Below, one piece after another: positions 24,366 to 36,539 of a stretch of 64,000 nucleotides of DNA. The stretch comes from Thuidium tamariscinum (Eukaryota; Streptophyta; Bryopsida; Hypnales; Thuidiaceae). Below the pieces are notes generated by a model, which had not been told where the DNA came from, searched no databases, and was given only the letters and a program-made list of their open reading frames with translations. Each line of letters opens with the position of its first letter. Positions within the stretch are counted from its first letter, which is position 1. The position numbers and the translations under genes were made by a program. The stretch is taken from contig OX344753.2 in NCBI GenBank assembly GCA_947034885.2, positions 1,736,001 through 1,800,000 on the forward strand, read 5' to 3'.

Positions 24366-24865
24366 TTAGAGCATCCCCACCGCGCGGGTCAGAATTTGAC
24401 TCAAAATCTGACCCTTTGCAAGGCAGATGATTACAATCCATCCCGGCCAGAGTTGGAGAGCCCCACTGCTGAACAGTGCAAGCAACTCTCTAAAAGATGT
24501 TTTTATTTTTTTTAATCAATTTTTCAGTTCGTTTTGCCTTGAATTAAAACCCAAAAACATTGGGCTTTTTTTCCCTTCAAGGTCTCATTCTTTTTCCTTG
24601 AAGAGATCTCAAAATATTTTGAGATCTCTTCAAGGAAAAAGAATGAGACCTTGAAGGGAAGAAAAGCCCAATGTTTTTGGGTTTTAATTCAAGGCAAAAC
24701 GAACTGAAAAATTGATTAAAAAAAATAAAAACATCTTTTAGAGAGTTGCTTGCACTGTTCAGCAGTGGGGCTCTCCAACTCTGGCCGGGATGGATTGTAA
24801 TCATCTGCCCTGCAAAGGGTCAAATTTTGAGTCAAATTCTGACCTGCACGGTGGGGATGCTCTTA
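24366..24865. mobile_element. Nearly perfect 494-bp foldback element with TTA target duplication
   Basis: 24369-24862 is an inverted repeat centred between 24615 and 24616 with almost no spacer; arms are about 247 bp and nearly identical, so both strands carry the same 75-codon frame. Ends are GAGCATCCCCACCG and its near complement. TTA flanks it at 24366-24368 and 24863-24865, which fits PIF/Harbinger-type insertion. No transposase. The few arm differences lie near the outer ends and in a T run. Such a transcript would form a long double-stranded RNA. Confidence 0.9.
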
Positions 24866-25461
24866 GTTATGAAAGAATCCATCGTGGCTCTTAAACCATC
24901 CATTGCAGAAGTATAAACCAAATCTTATCATGCTCTGATGTAATCAAGAGACCATTTTCCTACAATCAGGTATCCATTTCATAGCCTCCTACTAGACAAT
25001 TGAAAATGCCCACACTGTTATCAAGCCCTCTCCTATAGAGGTTGGATATTGATACCTCATTGGGAATGGGTCTTAAGGCAACCTAATTTCACTAAAGTAT
25101 TTATTTAGTGTAGAAATGGGGACTCAGTCAATAGGGCTGGTAATCTTCTTTCCTTGTGGACTGAATCGTCGCGCGGTCCCAGGAGAATATTCTTTGGGAA
25201 TGGTCTTTCTGTTGTCATTTTGTCAATGAAAGAGGTCCAATCAGCTGCCGCCAGCTCACTTTCCTGGACTGAAGGTGTCTGGAAGACTGGGCTCTTAGAA
25301 GAACAGGAAACGACAATGAGGTTGAGGCTCCCATTCCAACATTGTACCCTAAACCAATCTTGAAAATAGGTACGAATAGCAAGTATGAATTCTGAAATGA
25401 AATAAACTTATGTATGATGATTGCAACACAAGAGTTTGGGGGTAATACAAGAGTTTGGGGG

Positions 25462-25768
25462 TAAGGTAGTATGCTCTAAAAGCAACCATTTAAGAGCTTA
25501 TTGCCTTTTGGGAGAAGCTAAACTCTTTGAAACAATTTTCAGTAAATCTTCATAGGAAGGAAAATGGAATTGGCATCTAACCCAAGTTGTTTCATCTTTT
25601 TTGGGCCTATGTAGAATTAGTTATAAAATTTTAAAGTTCAAGCCTAGTGGTCATTAAAAGTAGCCACCCACTGAAATATACACCACTAGTACATTGCAAA
25701 AACCAAAATGTACCCCTTTGTTATGATCACTTTTAGAACAACACTTGCTTTTAGAGCATACTACCTTA
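25462..25768. mobile_element. TAAGGTA-ended MITE, 307 bp, copy 2
   Basis: A 24-base perfect terminal inverted repeat (25462-25485 with 25745-25768), beginning TAAGGTAGTATGCTC. The interior aligns with 7691-7998. If the outer TA is the target duplication, the element proper starts AGGTAGTATGC. Confidence 0.85.
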
Positions 25769-27122
25769 CTTAATGTATTTGGAAGGACACTAAATCTTCC
25801 ACACAATATGGATTTACTTTAGGGGAAAATGAAGGATTTAAATTTCTTTTCTTCAAATTATGAGTTCATATTTACAATCAAAGACTCCAAATTATCTAAG
25901 AGAGACCTAGCACATACCCTAAACATGGCATAGAATAGGGGTCACTTTTTTTTGCTTTTAATCAAAAGAATCCAAAATTTACCTTATTGAGCCCACTTTG
26001 AATGGAGGATTTAGTGTCTTGCATGTATTCAACTTCACAAATTTGTAGCATATTCATAAATATTTAAAAAAATTATCATTTAAGAAAGTTAAAATTTCAT
26101 GATTTTTATGTTCAAAAAGAATTTCATGTATTGATTCCACCTTGAAGTTGCTTGGAGTGAGAAGAATGAATGCCTTACAATGCTTTATCAAATTAATGGG
26201 TGCTCACTTTTTTTATTTAGTGAAAATTGAAATAATATTGAATTGTACAAATTTTTTCACAATTTTTTTTATTATGGTGTCTCTCTAATTTTGTAGGTCA
26301 CACTCATTTTGCACCCTCACTAACAAGATAAATTACTAGAGAAGGAACATTGTCTTCTTAGACATGGCAACAAGTTGGTCAAGACCCACATTTGGTTTAA
26401 TTCATCATGTAATTTTGTTCATGGGTCAATTTTGTAGTCTACAAAGACCTTTCGCAACTATGAATTTTGCGAATGCTATTTTAGATCATACTAGGTAGAT
26501 TTTCTACAAAGTTTTAATTTGTTCAAATTGAGCAATGTTGTTTAGAGAAGGAGACCAATCTTGATGGCATTGTAGGTTTGCTTGTAGAGACAGAAGGATT
26601 GTTCATCATTTGAGTGATATCTTATAATGTAGGCAAATTGGATTGCGGTTTTATTTGCACAAATTTTTATTCACTTGTATTTACTAAACTCTAATGACCA
26701 CCAAACATTTTCTCATTGGAACCTTGTAGATTAATGAAACTTCTTTGGTGTCCTTACAATGCAATAGGCTTCATTTTAGTAGGGAGTTACTATTAGGATT
26801 GTAGTTTAGGAATCAATAAGTTCCATACAATAGTGAGTGTCTATAATAAATGTAAAATGATCTATAATCTACAAGTAAAACTCAAGTGACTGCACTTATT
26901 TTGAATAATTACAACTTTAACTAATTTGTATGAAATTCAAAAAAATTAACTAATACAATGAAAAAAAAAGTGTCAATTGTAGTACTTATAAGCACATAGA
27001 ATATACCTCTTAATTCCAAAAAAATTGAATATACAAAGCTTCTAATTATTGTTGTTGAAGTTTGGAAGATAGCGGAAATAAATTTGGATGATGCCCATAG
27101 AAAACAATGAACAAAGGCATTA
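25769..27122. other. AT-rich intergenic DNA with a decayed GGACGTT MITE
   Basis: About 25840-26015 is a degraded relative of the 16097 MITE (CCTAAACATGGCATAGAATAG, GAGCCCACTTTGAATGG). Otherwise nothing gene-like is seen. Confidence 0.45.
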
Positions 27123-27382
27123 GAAGAAATTTGAGGGCATTAGGAGACTGCGAGTTCCCGGACTGCGGGAACGAAGTTTCTGCCCTGTGAACTCGAATCC
27201 TATGTGGTCGGGACACTGCCACGTAATTAAAAAAAAAATCAAATTTTTTTTTTACTTATTTTCATATTTCAGGACCCAAATTTTTTTTTCCCGATAAAAG
27301 TCAGCCTGACAGGGGTCTGCGGCATTGGGAGCCGTTTCAGGAACAGACCCGAAACGGCCCTGTAATGCCCTCAGATTTCATC
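27123..27382 (+). mobile_element. TA-flanked MITE, copy 4
   Basis: Left end GAAGAAATTTGAGGGC after TA (27121-27122); right end GCCCTCAGATTTCATC followed by TG, a decayed TA. It contains GACTGCGAGTTCCC, GTGGTCGGGACACTGCCAC and CCGAAACGGCCC. Confidence 0.75.
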
Positions 27383-27475
27383 TGATGAAAGGACTCCTTT
27401 AGTGACCTTAAAATCTTTCTAATGATCAAATTGATACACTTATATTTTGAATACTAAATGTATTTTCATCCATTA

Positions 27476-27508
27476 TCTCTCTTTCTCTCTCTCTCTCTAT
27501 ATATATAA
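27476..27508. repeat. CT then AT microsatellite
   Basis: A CTCTCT run passing into TATATATATA. Confidence 0.8.
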
Positions 27509-27599
27509 AAGATAGAAGATATAAGAAAGCTCTAAAATTAATCCTTGAGCACTTTGACTTGCATTTTTTGGACATTGAATAGAGGGCTTTGAGGTGCTA

Positions 27600-27715
27600 T
27601 CTAGTCCAACTAACCTCCTATTCATCCAATGTGATGTTTGAATCTTGAGAAGACAACCTTCTTTAATGATCAATTTCATAAAATTGCTACAATCCATATT
27701 TCTATACAAAGATGT
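27600..27715. other. Paralogous empty site of the 112-1318 TTAA element
   Basis: The segment TTGAATCTTGAGAAGACAAC up to CTTCTTTAA matches 83-115. The sequence after TTAA (TGATCAATTTCAT, then ATATTTCTATACAA) matches 1319-1365. A single TTAA at 27663-27666 replaces the whole element. This shows one TTAA before insertion and two after. Confidence 0.75.
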
Positions 27716-30700
27716 AAACAAAAATGTGCAAAAATTCTAAAAAGGATTGAGGCATTCAAGGGTTAATGTACATTAGGTAAATTTTGCAATTGTTAATGTA
27801 CAATGGGGTACAACTCATTTATGAATTTTTCAAGTGGTTTTCACTAGCAAGTTCAACAATTTTAGGAAGTTCTAGTAGGCTAAAAAACAAATTGATTTTG
27901 AAACCACAAATTTTGTTGCAATTGCAATGAAGTGCACTTCAACTTCATTTTAAATCTATAATTTGTTTCATTTGGAATTCATATAAGTGAATTATGAGTG
28001 TCAAAGTAAAGAGGTGAAAGATAGTCAAAGATTTTTTGCAATGGGGTGAAGGACAAGCAAGAAATCAAGTGATTTGAACCAATGAGTGTCTCTAAAACAA
28101 TTACAAATGTTCATTTTGAACATGCCCAATCAAATGCAAGCAATAATTTGACAAAAGGTGGTACCTCTAACGACTAGATAGTAGATCTAGTGTACAAAAA
28201 ACACTCAAAATGTTGTATGATTTTGAATTTCACATATATGTATTTGTTATGATGAAAAAATACTCTTCTTTGAAATTCCAATACAATTTACAATTGAAAA
28301 ATCAAAACATTTTTTAGCATGATACAATTTACTCAAGTTTATAAACTTCCTAGTAAAAATTGAAAGGAGATAAAAATTCGTAAATGAACTACTTCATTGT
28401 ATATCTTTGTGACATTGTGTTTTGGTAAGTATCATATGATAATATACTAATAAGTAGGTTGGATTATAGAATTAGTATAGGATTTCTTACTCTTATAATA
28501 TTTTGAAAACATATTACTATTCATCTTTTAGAAGAATAAAGATGACGTATTTTGCCTATAAGGTAGGAACATTCAAAATCAAACTTGTTTCCAATGGTGT
28601 AATAGTCTAGGTGAGTCAATAATTTTAGAACCTAAAACTAAGTAGACATTAGATAGCTTTATAATTTTTGTTAACAAATAATAAATTATTTATAGTCTAC
28701 TTAAATTTAGGTATTGAAATAACTACCATGTCTAGATAGTTATGTCATTTGATACATGTTTGGTTTTGAAAGCTCCTCCCTTTGAGATATATTTTCTCCT
28801 AGCTCTTGGTCAATTTTTCCCTTTATCTAGCCATTTGATTACTCCAACATCTTCTAGATTACTCTCTATCACTCTAAGATTTTCTTGTAAACTAAAATAA
28901 GATTTTTTTACATAAGATGGACTTCCAACTAATTCAAGAATGTTATAAAATAAGGGTTCAAATAAGGGTCTAAGCACAATTGTCTTAGTTCTTGTAGGTC
29001 CTATTGCCTATTGAATGAACATTTTATATTCTTTTCCATGTATGAATAATTTATGAATTTTCAGAAATTATAGTTATAGGTGTATCAAAAATAGACCTAG
29101 GCTTTGATGTATAGAAGATGTATACGATATACAAGTTTGTCTAAGGGTCAGTTCTTAAATATAATTGCCATTATGATGAATATTTTTTCAACCATTACAA
29201 ATGTAATATAATTACATTAACATCAAACAAATGAAGTATATATACAAAATATGTAAATTATATGAACAAAGTTGAATCAATTTTGCATTTTTTTTCTCTC
29301 TCTCACTCTCTATTAGAGCATATTGCAATGCAACAACACCAAAAAAATTTCATCAAGCTCTAAGGTTTCATGAAGAAGATGTTTGTGAATCATCAAGATT
29401 AGGAAAGTTGTGCTAATGGGGATATAATGGATGAAATTGTAGCACAATTTGCATATAATATAAAACATTGGCGTTATGAGTCATCAAGAGGGGGATCTTA
29501 CTGTTGTTGAAAATAGTCAAAGACTAGATGCAATATAAGAAGGGACATTTTGGACATAAGAGTATTTGGACACCATGATCAAGTTTTCTTTATTGTTGAA
29601 AAATGAGATTGCTATGCAATTGTAGGAGAGGGCTTGAAAACAATTCCTGCATTAAGGACCGTCCTATAAATGGTTGTGAAATGGACATGAGATGATTCTT
29701 TAATTAACCTCTCTAATCATTGAATGAATCAAAGAAAACAATTTATTAATTGCAAGAGCCAATCAATCTCTTTCTTTTCTCCATTTCTCTTAGAAGTTGC
29801 AAGTAAATGGTTTATGGAAGATCTAGGGTCATAAATAGGGACCTATGACACAACTTCTTTGAAAGGTCATAATTAATTCAATAATGCTTCAAAAAATATG
29901 AAATAATTTGTGTTAAATTCCTTATCTATTTTCCTTTCACCGAAAAATGAGTTAAGAATATTTCCATCTAAAGAAATAAATGAAAAAGGTGGATTAGTTC
30001 TTAAATGAGTAGTTTCTGAGCCTTTTACTTTAGTGTGTTTGAAAGTGATAAAGCTAACTTGTAATAATATTAGAACTAGCTGTATACTAATTTACAAGGT
30101 GCCTTTTCACCTAGAAGACTAAAGAGTCTACTTTGGATTTATTCACAACTTAGGCAAGCTTCGTTGACTCCACTTAATTTGGAATTTTTATGTGAATTTT
30201 TTTGTATAGATGCTAATCATCCTTGTCTACTTGTGAAGATTTGTTTATCCCATAAACATCTATGCATCCAAAAAGTGAATGCACCTGGGTCAATCATTCC
30301 AAATTATCAGTTCCAAATGTTAGAATCCAAATTATAGAATATTTTGTGTTTTCATTTAAATTTTATTCTTATAAATGATTTTAAAATTTAAATTACAAAA
30401 TTATGCTTTTCATTCTGAAATTAATTTAATAATATAAATTGCATATTACTCTTACATATAATAATTGGAATAATTTCATTTCCACCTATAGTATTACTTT
30501 AGAATTTAGGAATCATCGCTACTCTCCATTGTTGCAAATTTATGAAAAATCAACATCAACTGAAAATATTTTAGGGAAAAATATCAAGTTTTACTTATCA
30601 ATTATAAAATAGTCTAAATTTAGATTCATGGTGAAATTTGACTTGAAGGTCATTGCAAGGGTGTATTGGTTATAGTAATTAATTGAAATTTTTTCACAAT

Positions 30701-30997
30701 AATCTCCCAAATAATCTCCATTGCTACTTGTACCTTGTGAAATAATTTCAAATTAATTGAGATATTTTTTCTATATATACTAATTCATTTTTACTATTCA
30801 CTTAAAAAAATTATGAAAATGTCAATTTTTTACAAAAAAATGTGAGTTTCTTTTTTCAATGATAGATAATTTGTAGTATTTCAGAATAAAAAAATAACAT
30901 TGATATAAGCATATAATCTAAAAGGTTATATTAAGATCAAATATGATGTTTGACTATTTCACAATGGATTTGATTCTTTAGAGATTTAGGACACATA
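27716..30997. other. AT-rich intergenic DNA, nothing recognised
   Basis: About 3.3 kb of very AT-rich sequence without a convincing frame or clear repeat structure, apart from a CT-rich run at about 29293-29314. Confidence 0.5.
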
Positions 30998-31316
30998 AGA
31001 GGATTTTTGGCCAGTTTAGAAGACTGTGAGTTCCCAAACGTTGGGAATGCTGGGAACGCTATGCTGATGTGGTTGAGTGACTACCACATCAAAAAAATAC
31101 TAATTAATTAAATAATCTAATTAATTATTAAATATTTTCAAAATATACATTTGAATTTTAAGAAAATAATTTTCTTGCTTTTTAATACATGCTGAAAAAA
31201 ATAATTAGTTATTTTTTAAATTAAAAAATTCAGACCAATAGGGGGGTGGTTTGCAATAGTGGGAACAGTTTTAGGGAACAACCCTAAAACGGTCTTCCAG
31301 GTCCCAGAAATCCTCT
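30998..31316 (+). mobile_element. TA-flanked MITE, copy 5
   Basis: Ends AGAGGATTTTTGGCC and CAGAAATCCTCT, with TA at 30996-30997 and 31317-31318. It contains GTGGTTGAGTGACTACCAC, in which the C-to-T and G-to-A changes suggest decay of methylated CpG. It is closest to copy 1. Confidence 0.8.
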
Positions 31317-31318
31317 TA

Positions 31319-33794
31319 TGTTCCAATAAATATTCCAAAGATTAGAAGTTGAATGGACAACTAAAAATATATTTTAAAAAAATCGGTTTAATTGGATTGT
31401 AGAAATTAATGCCTCCCCTAAAACATTTGAACTATTCAATTCCAAATCATGAGGTGAAAGTTATAAAGAATTTTACTTTGTAAGTAAAAAAACACATATA
31501 AAGTCATTTTCTTAAATATTTATACTCAGCTGTTTTCCAACATCTTCAATAAAATTCACAAGTTATAGGACATATGCAATTCTTCTAAAAATGTTGAAAA
31601 TCTAAACTCTACCTTTTGGGAAGGGCTAAAATTATACATTTTGAAATTTAGATTAATCAAACTTACAATTTGTAGGATTATTTACTTTGAAATTTTGGGA
31701 TGATTTGCATGAACAAGTTACCTAAAGGATTTTATGTTTGTATTCTATAAAGAATACATATAGATGAAAATTTCACCTTTGCTTTGGAGATGGCTATTTT
31801 ATAGGAATTCAAGGCTTTTAAATATAAAAGAACCGTAGGAAACAACTAAAGGATCCTACATTTGAATTTGATAAAGAATAAATATAGATAAATTTTTTAG
31901 CCCTACTTTGAGGCCAAGTATTTTGAAATAGTTTTTGGTCTCTAAACACAAAAAAATTGTTGGAGTTAATGGAAGTAATATCAATATTACGTGACCTATA
32001 TTATTTCAAGTAAAATTTGGATGAACATTCTCTAATCTCAGTAATGTGAATGTCATCAAATATTTCATCCACAATCACCCACCAATATTTTCATCTAACA
32101 TTCATCCACTTTTTCTCCCATTCATCTAAGTCCTCACTCTGATCACATTCATCCAGTTTTCATCCAAATAGTGTGAGGGATCTCACACTATTCAAATACT
32201 GAGAGTACCAATTGTTGCTGACAGTCAGGTATGACACCAGATATGAATTGAGCGGTTGAGAAGGAAGACTTTGACCAACCAGAAGGAGAAGAAAGTTGAC
32301 CCATTTACCAATAATTTTCAGACTCAAATTTTAATAGTTTCTAAAAATTTAAAATTTTATTTTTAACAAATTTTAATAATTTTTCTTCGGCATAAATTGC
32401 CATGTGGGCAATAAACCTGGCACAATAAAATAGATTCTCCTTCATTTCTTTAAAAAATAAAAATTGTAATGGATGGACTCATCACGAAACAACAGGTGGA
32501 GAAAGGCCCCAAAACCCCTAGTGAATAGATAAGTTTAGATAAGGGATGCTTTTACATCTAGAGGAGACTTGCCAATTTCCTACATAAAAGGCCTGGAATT
32601 CTCACATGTGATTGGATAGAAGGCTGAAATCTTCACTTGTGATTGGACAGAAGGCTGAAATCTTCACTTGTAATTGGACAGAAGGCTCAAATCTTCACTT
32701 GTGATTGGACAAAAGGTTGAAATTGTGCAATTGGCTTCACAAACAATTGGCTCAACCCCTTGACGTGTAAAGTGTCCTTTGTTTAAGTATTGGTTGATTC
32801 ATGCCTTTTGACCAACAAAAATCCTTCCTTGGATTTTATTTTTTAAGGTTAAATTTTTCTTGGGGGCACAACTTGATTTCAGTCCACACTGGCTGACTGA
32901 CGAATGACTATTTTTTTTTCCAATTACCGTACACAGGTGTCAGGTACTGTATGGCGGAGAACTGACTCTTTTTTTTTTTTCCAGTGTCTGGAATTTGAGA
33001 ATGTTGCGTGTCACTATTAGATTGGTTGCAATGATTGAAGAGTCTTATGTTGTCTTTTTTGAAACGGTCTATGTTCAAACAGACGACTCTCATGTGTCAC
33101 TTTTGGATTGGTTGAAATGATTGCAGAATTTTCTGTCAAAAAATTTGGGACGGATGTATCTATTTTCATATAAATGGTGCCACCTGTCACACTTAGATTG
33201 GTAGTAACGAGTACAAGAATGTTGTGCGGTATCAAGTTTGATACTTTTGAAGTCCAAATTATAAGAGAATTGCACATTTGTGTCTTCTTGAATTGTGGTG
33301 GAAACACCCAAAACCGTCCAAATAAGGAATTCAGCATAGTTGGAGGCAGTTTTTTTCTTTTGAAAGTTAATATTTTTTTAGTATTAGCAAGTGAAAATCA
33401 TGAATATTAAAAAAAAAAGATTTTTTGGATGCCATAAGTAATTTCTATGATTTTCCAAAGTGTTGGCTTGTTAGACCACTGGAACTATTCAATAGATGGC
33501 CCAAATTTGAACACTTCTAAAATCAACAATGAGCCAATCAAACATCCGGAGAACACATTCATTGCAATCTAAGGATGGTTTTGGATGAGTTTAAGGTCCA
33601 CTGCAAAGGTACAAGGATGGTATTGGGTGTTTCTCCCTTAATTTCTATTAAAGACAATTGAGTTATTTGTAAAGTCCCCCTCCCACTTTGGGCATGACTT
33701 TTTTTGAAGTTGAGAAGGCAACTATAGTTGAAGTGTCAAATTTTTTTGCAAGACACTTGTGTCACACGACTTCAAAAGTGGGGACCAAACTTTC
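31319..33794. other. Intergenic repeat DNA
   Basis: The part near 31330-31500 resembles the interior of the TTAA elements of about 930 bp. 33340-33640 is an inverted relative of 3360-3475 plus 4480-4655, the flanks of the 3476-4408 element. A 31-bp tandem array is at 32597-32722. Open frames up to 106 codons near 33.0-33.4 kb resemble no protein. Confidence 0.45.
32597..32722. repeat. 31-bp tandem repeat, four copies
   Basis: GATTGGACAGAAGGCTGAAA units at an exact 31-base period (32610, 32641, 32672, 32703) joined by TCTTCACTTGT. There are no unique spacers, so it is not a CRISPR-like array. Confidence 0.9.
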
Positions 33795-35570
33795 TTAACC
33801 CCTAAAGGACCACGGCCGTTTTTCAACCCAAAACCATTCAAAACTGTCATTTCTGCTCCATTCATCCATGAAAAACAAAAGAACTAAATTTTTAGAATCT
33901 AACCGTAGGATCTTGTACTTTACTTAACCCCTAAAAGCCCAAGGGGTTAGGACAAAACACAAATGTGCTATAAAATATAAGAATTACAACTTTTTTGAAG
34001 TTAGTATCAAAGAAGATAATGTAAAGCACAACAAGTAGAAAGTATCCATACAGTCAAAGTAAAAAAAATGTTTTTAGATTATTTTTAAATGAATTTTGAA
34101 GATATAACTTCAAAAATTCACCAAAAATACAATTTCTATTTTTAGGATTTGAATTTTTTTTTGATTGGTCAAAATTGTGTTTTTTATTGATTTATAGAAA
34201 AATGCAAAATATTCAACCTCTAAAAGCCCAAGGGATTAAGACAAAATACAAATGTGTTATAAAATATAAACTTTACAACTTTTTTGAAGTTAGCATCAAA
34301 GAAGATAATGTAAAGCACAAAAAGTAGAAAGTATAAATATGATCAAAATTTAAAAAATATTTATAGATTCTCTTCAAATGAATTTTGAAGATATAACTTC
34401 AAAAATTCACCAAAAATACAATTTCTATTTTTATGATTTGAAATTTTTTTTGATTGGTCAAAATTATGGTTTTTATTGACTTGTAAAAATATAAAAAGTA
34501 TTTACTAAAGAGAGCATCAATAATTCCCCCAAATAGTAAGTTTTTCAACACTAAGCAATTTAAGACACTTTGTACTATTTCTCCTTTTTTTTGCTATAAC
34601 TTTTGTTTGACCATACTGATCTTAGTTTTGAATATCAATGTTGAAAGAAAACCCAATTTTTTCAAAACTGAAAAAAAGTTAGTTTGAAAAAAGTTTTTTT
34701 TTTGCTCGAAAATTCTGCATGAAGTCAGGTAGCGACCAGAAAATGGTCGCTTGAGCGCTTAGGGGTTAACTAAGATCATGTGGTGAAAATTTCATGAAGT
34801 TTGACCGTATAGATAGGAAGATATGAGCATTCAAAGTTCGAAAACAAAGTTTTATTAAACTCTAGTTTGCAACTTCAAATGACTTTGTCCTCCATTTATG
34901 TAATTTTTTTGCACTACAGACCTTGAATTTAAATTTTTTTCTATTGAGAAATTGAGCTAAGAGCTTAGGGAAAAAAAATTCACAAAATAAAGACTTCTTT
35001 TTCATTCTTAAAAAAATTATCAAGTAGATGTAGGTCCAAGATTGAAAGAAAAACTAAATTGAAAATATCTCATAGATGGAATTGAAACACAATAATCCCA
35101 ATGGTGAGATTGTTCTAGCAAACAAAATCAACCTTGTCCAACAATTTTTTTTGAAAAATTGTGAAAATTGCATTCACAAATGAATCCTATAAGTTATTTT
35201 TTTCAAGAAGATGCTTAGATTGCCCGAAAAACAAGATTGTTCATAACTTTCACATTACTAATCCAAATGGAATGAATCAAAGCTTCACTTGTAGACAAAA
35301 ATAAAATCTATAAGAAAAAAAAATTAATTTTTTAATTTTGAAGTTTTTGTAGATTTTTTTTTCTGCCCGGCGACATGAAAATTATGTTTAAGATGGCATA
35401 ACTTTTGCTCCCGGTCACCAATCGAAAAAAAATATTATATTCCCACAAAGCTAATCAGTTTTTCTATCTTATGTGAAAATTTCAAGAAAATTCATTAAAA
35501 ATTGAAGTCACAAGTGCGTGCCCGAATTCTTAAAGTCCCCCGAGGGGACTCTTGGTCCTTTAGGGGTTAA
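33795..35570. mobile_element. TTAA-flanked (piggyBac-like) element carrying a nested insertion
   Basis: TTAA at 33795-33798 and 35567-35570; both ends read TTAACCCCTAAAGGACC inward. After removal of the nested 33924-34769 element the length is about 930 bp, matching the 933-bp copy at 3476. The sequence on both sides of the nested element (GGATCTTGTAC; ATCATGTGGTGAAA) is continuous in the neighbouring copy at 35623-36538. No transposase. Confidence 0.85.
33924..34769. mobile_element. Nested TTAA-flanked element with an internal tandem duplication
   Basis: TTAA at 33924-33927 and 34766-34769. Ends are CCCCTAAAAGCCC and, inverted, CCCCTAAGCGCTC. Inserted into another TTAA element. It contains a direct duplication of about 290 bp (about 33928-34215 and 34216-34500), each half starting CTAAAAGCCCAAGGG. 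This is a third sequence family with the same TTAA/CCCC signature. Confidence 0.85.
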
Positions 35571-35622
35571 GCACCATTTTGATGGAAAAATAAGTTTCAT
35601 ACCCACTTTTAATTTGACTTTT

Positions 35623-36538
35623 TTAACCCCTAAAGGACTAAAGTCCCCTCGGGGGATACTTGGAATTTCGGGCAGGCTTGTGTGACCTGAATTTTTGCTA
35701 TGATTTTTTGAAACTTTTTTTGAAGATAGGAAATCAGGCTAGCTTTCCAAAAATATAATTTTTATTTTAATTGGTGCTTGGAAGCAAAAGTTATGCCATT
35801 ATAAGTCCAAAAAGCAGTTTGCCGGGCAGAAAAAAAAACACAAAAAAAATTATTTATTTATTTTTTATTTATTTTCTCAAAGATTATGTTTTGTTCTACA
35901 TCTGAAGCTTTGGTTCATTTTTTTGTACAAATAATGAGAAAGTTACAGACAATCTTGTATTTCGGACAATCTAAGCACCTTCTTCAAAAAATAACTTATA
36001 GAATTCATTTTTGAATGCAATTTTTCAAATTTTCTTTTTTGATAGGGTTTAGGATGTTTGCAAGAACAAGCTCACCTTTGAAATCATGGTTTTTCAATTA
36101 CATCTTAAAGCTATTAACTACTCAGTGTTTTGTTCAAACTTAGACCTACTTCTACTTTAAAAAATTTTAATGAATGAAAATCAAGTAGTTTTTAAAAAAA
36201 AAATTCCCTTAATTCTCAACTCAAATGTTCAACATAAAAAATTTTAACTTCATGGTCCATAGTGCAAAAAAATTCAACAAATGGCAGTCAAAGTCATCTG
36301 AAATTGCAAGTCAGAGTTCAAATTTTTTTTTTTCCAACTTTGAATGCTAATATCTTCTAATCCGTATGGTCAAACTTCATGAAACTTTTACCACATGATT
36401 TCAAATAAGTAATGTACAAGATCCTATGGTTAGATTTAAGAAAATTGTTTTTTTTTTGTTTTTTTGGAAGGAAGTAGCAAACATGGTAGTTTTAAGTGGT
36501 TTTCAAGCCAAAAAATGCCTCAGTCCTATAGGGGTTAA
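35623..36538. mobile_element. TTAA-flanked (piggyBac-like) element, inverted relative to its neighbour
   Basis: TTAA at 35623-35626 and 36535-36538. Ends CCCCTAAAGGACT and, inverted, CCCCTATAGGACT. It is homologous to the outer 33795-35570 element in opposite orientation, 52 bp away. Together they form a large inverted repeat with a short spacer. No transposase. Confidence 0.85.
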
Positions 36539-36539
36539 C

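Noticed and set aside
24427..24804. Identical 75-codon frames on both strands
   Set aside because: They are the two arms of the palindromic foldback element, not two genes.
32597..32722. CRISPR-like array
   Set aside because: The 31-bp units are contiguous without unique spacers, and the DNA is eukaryotic.
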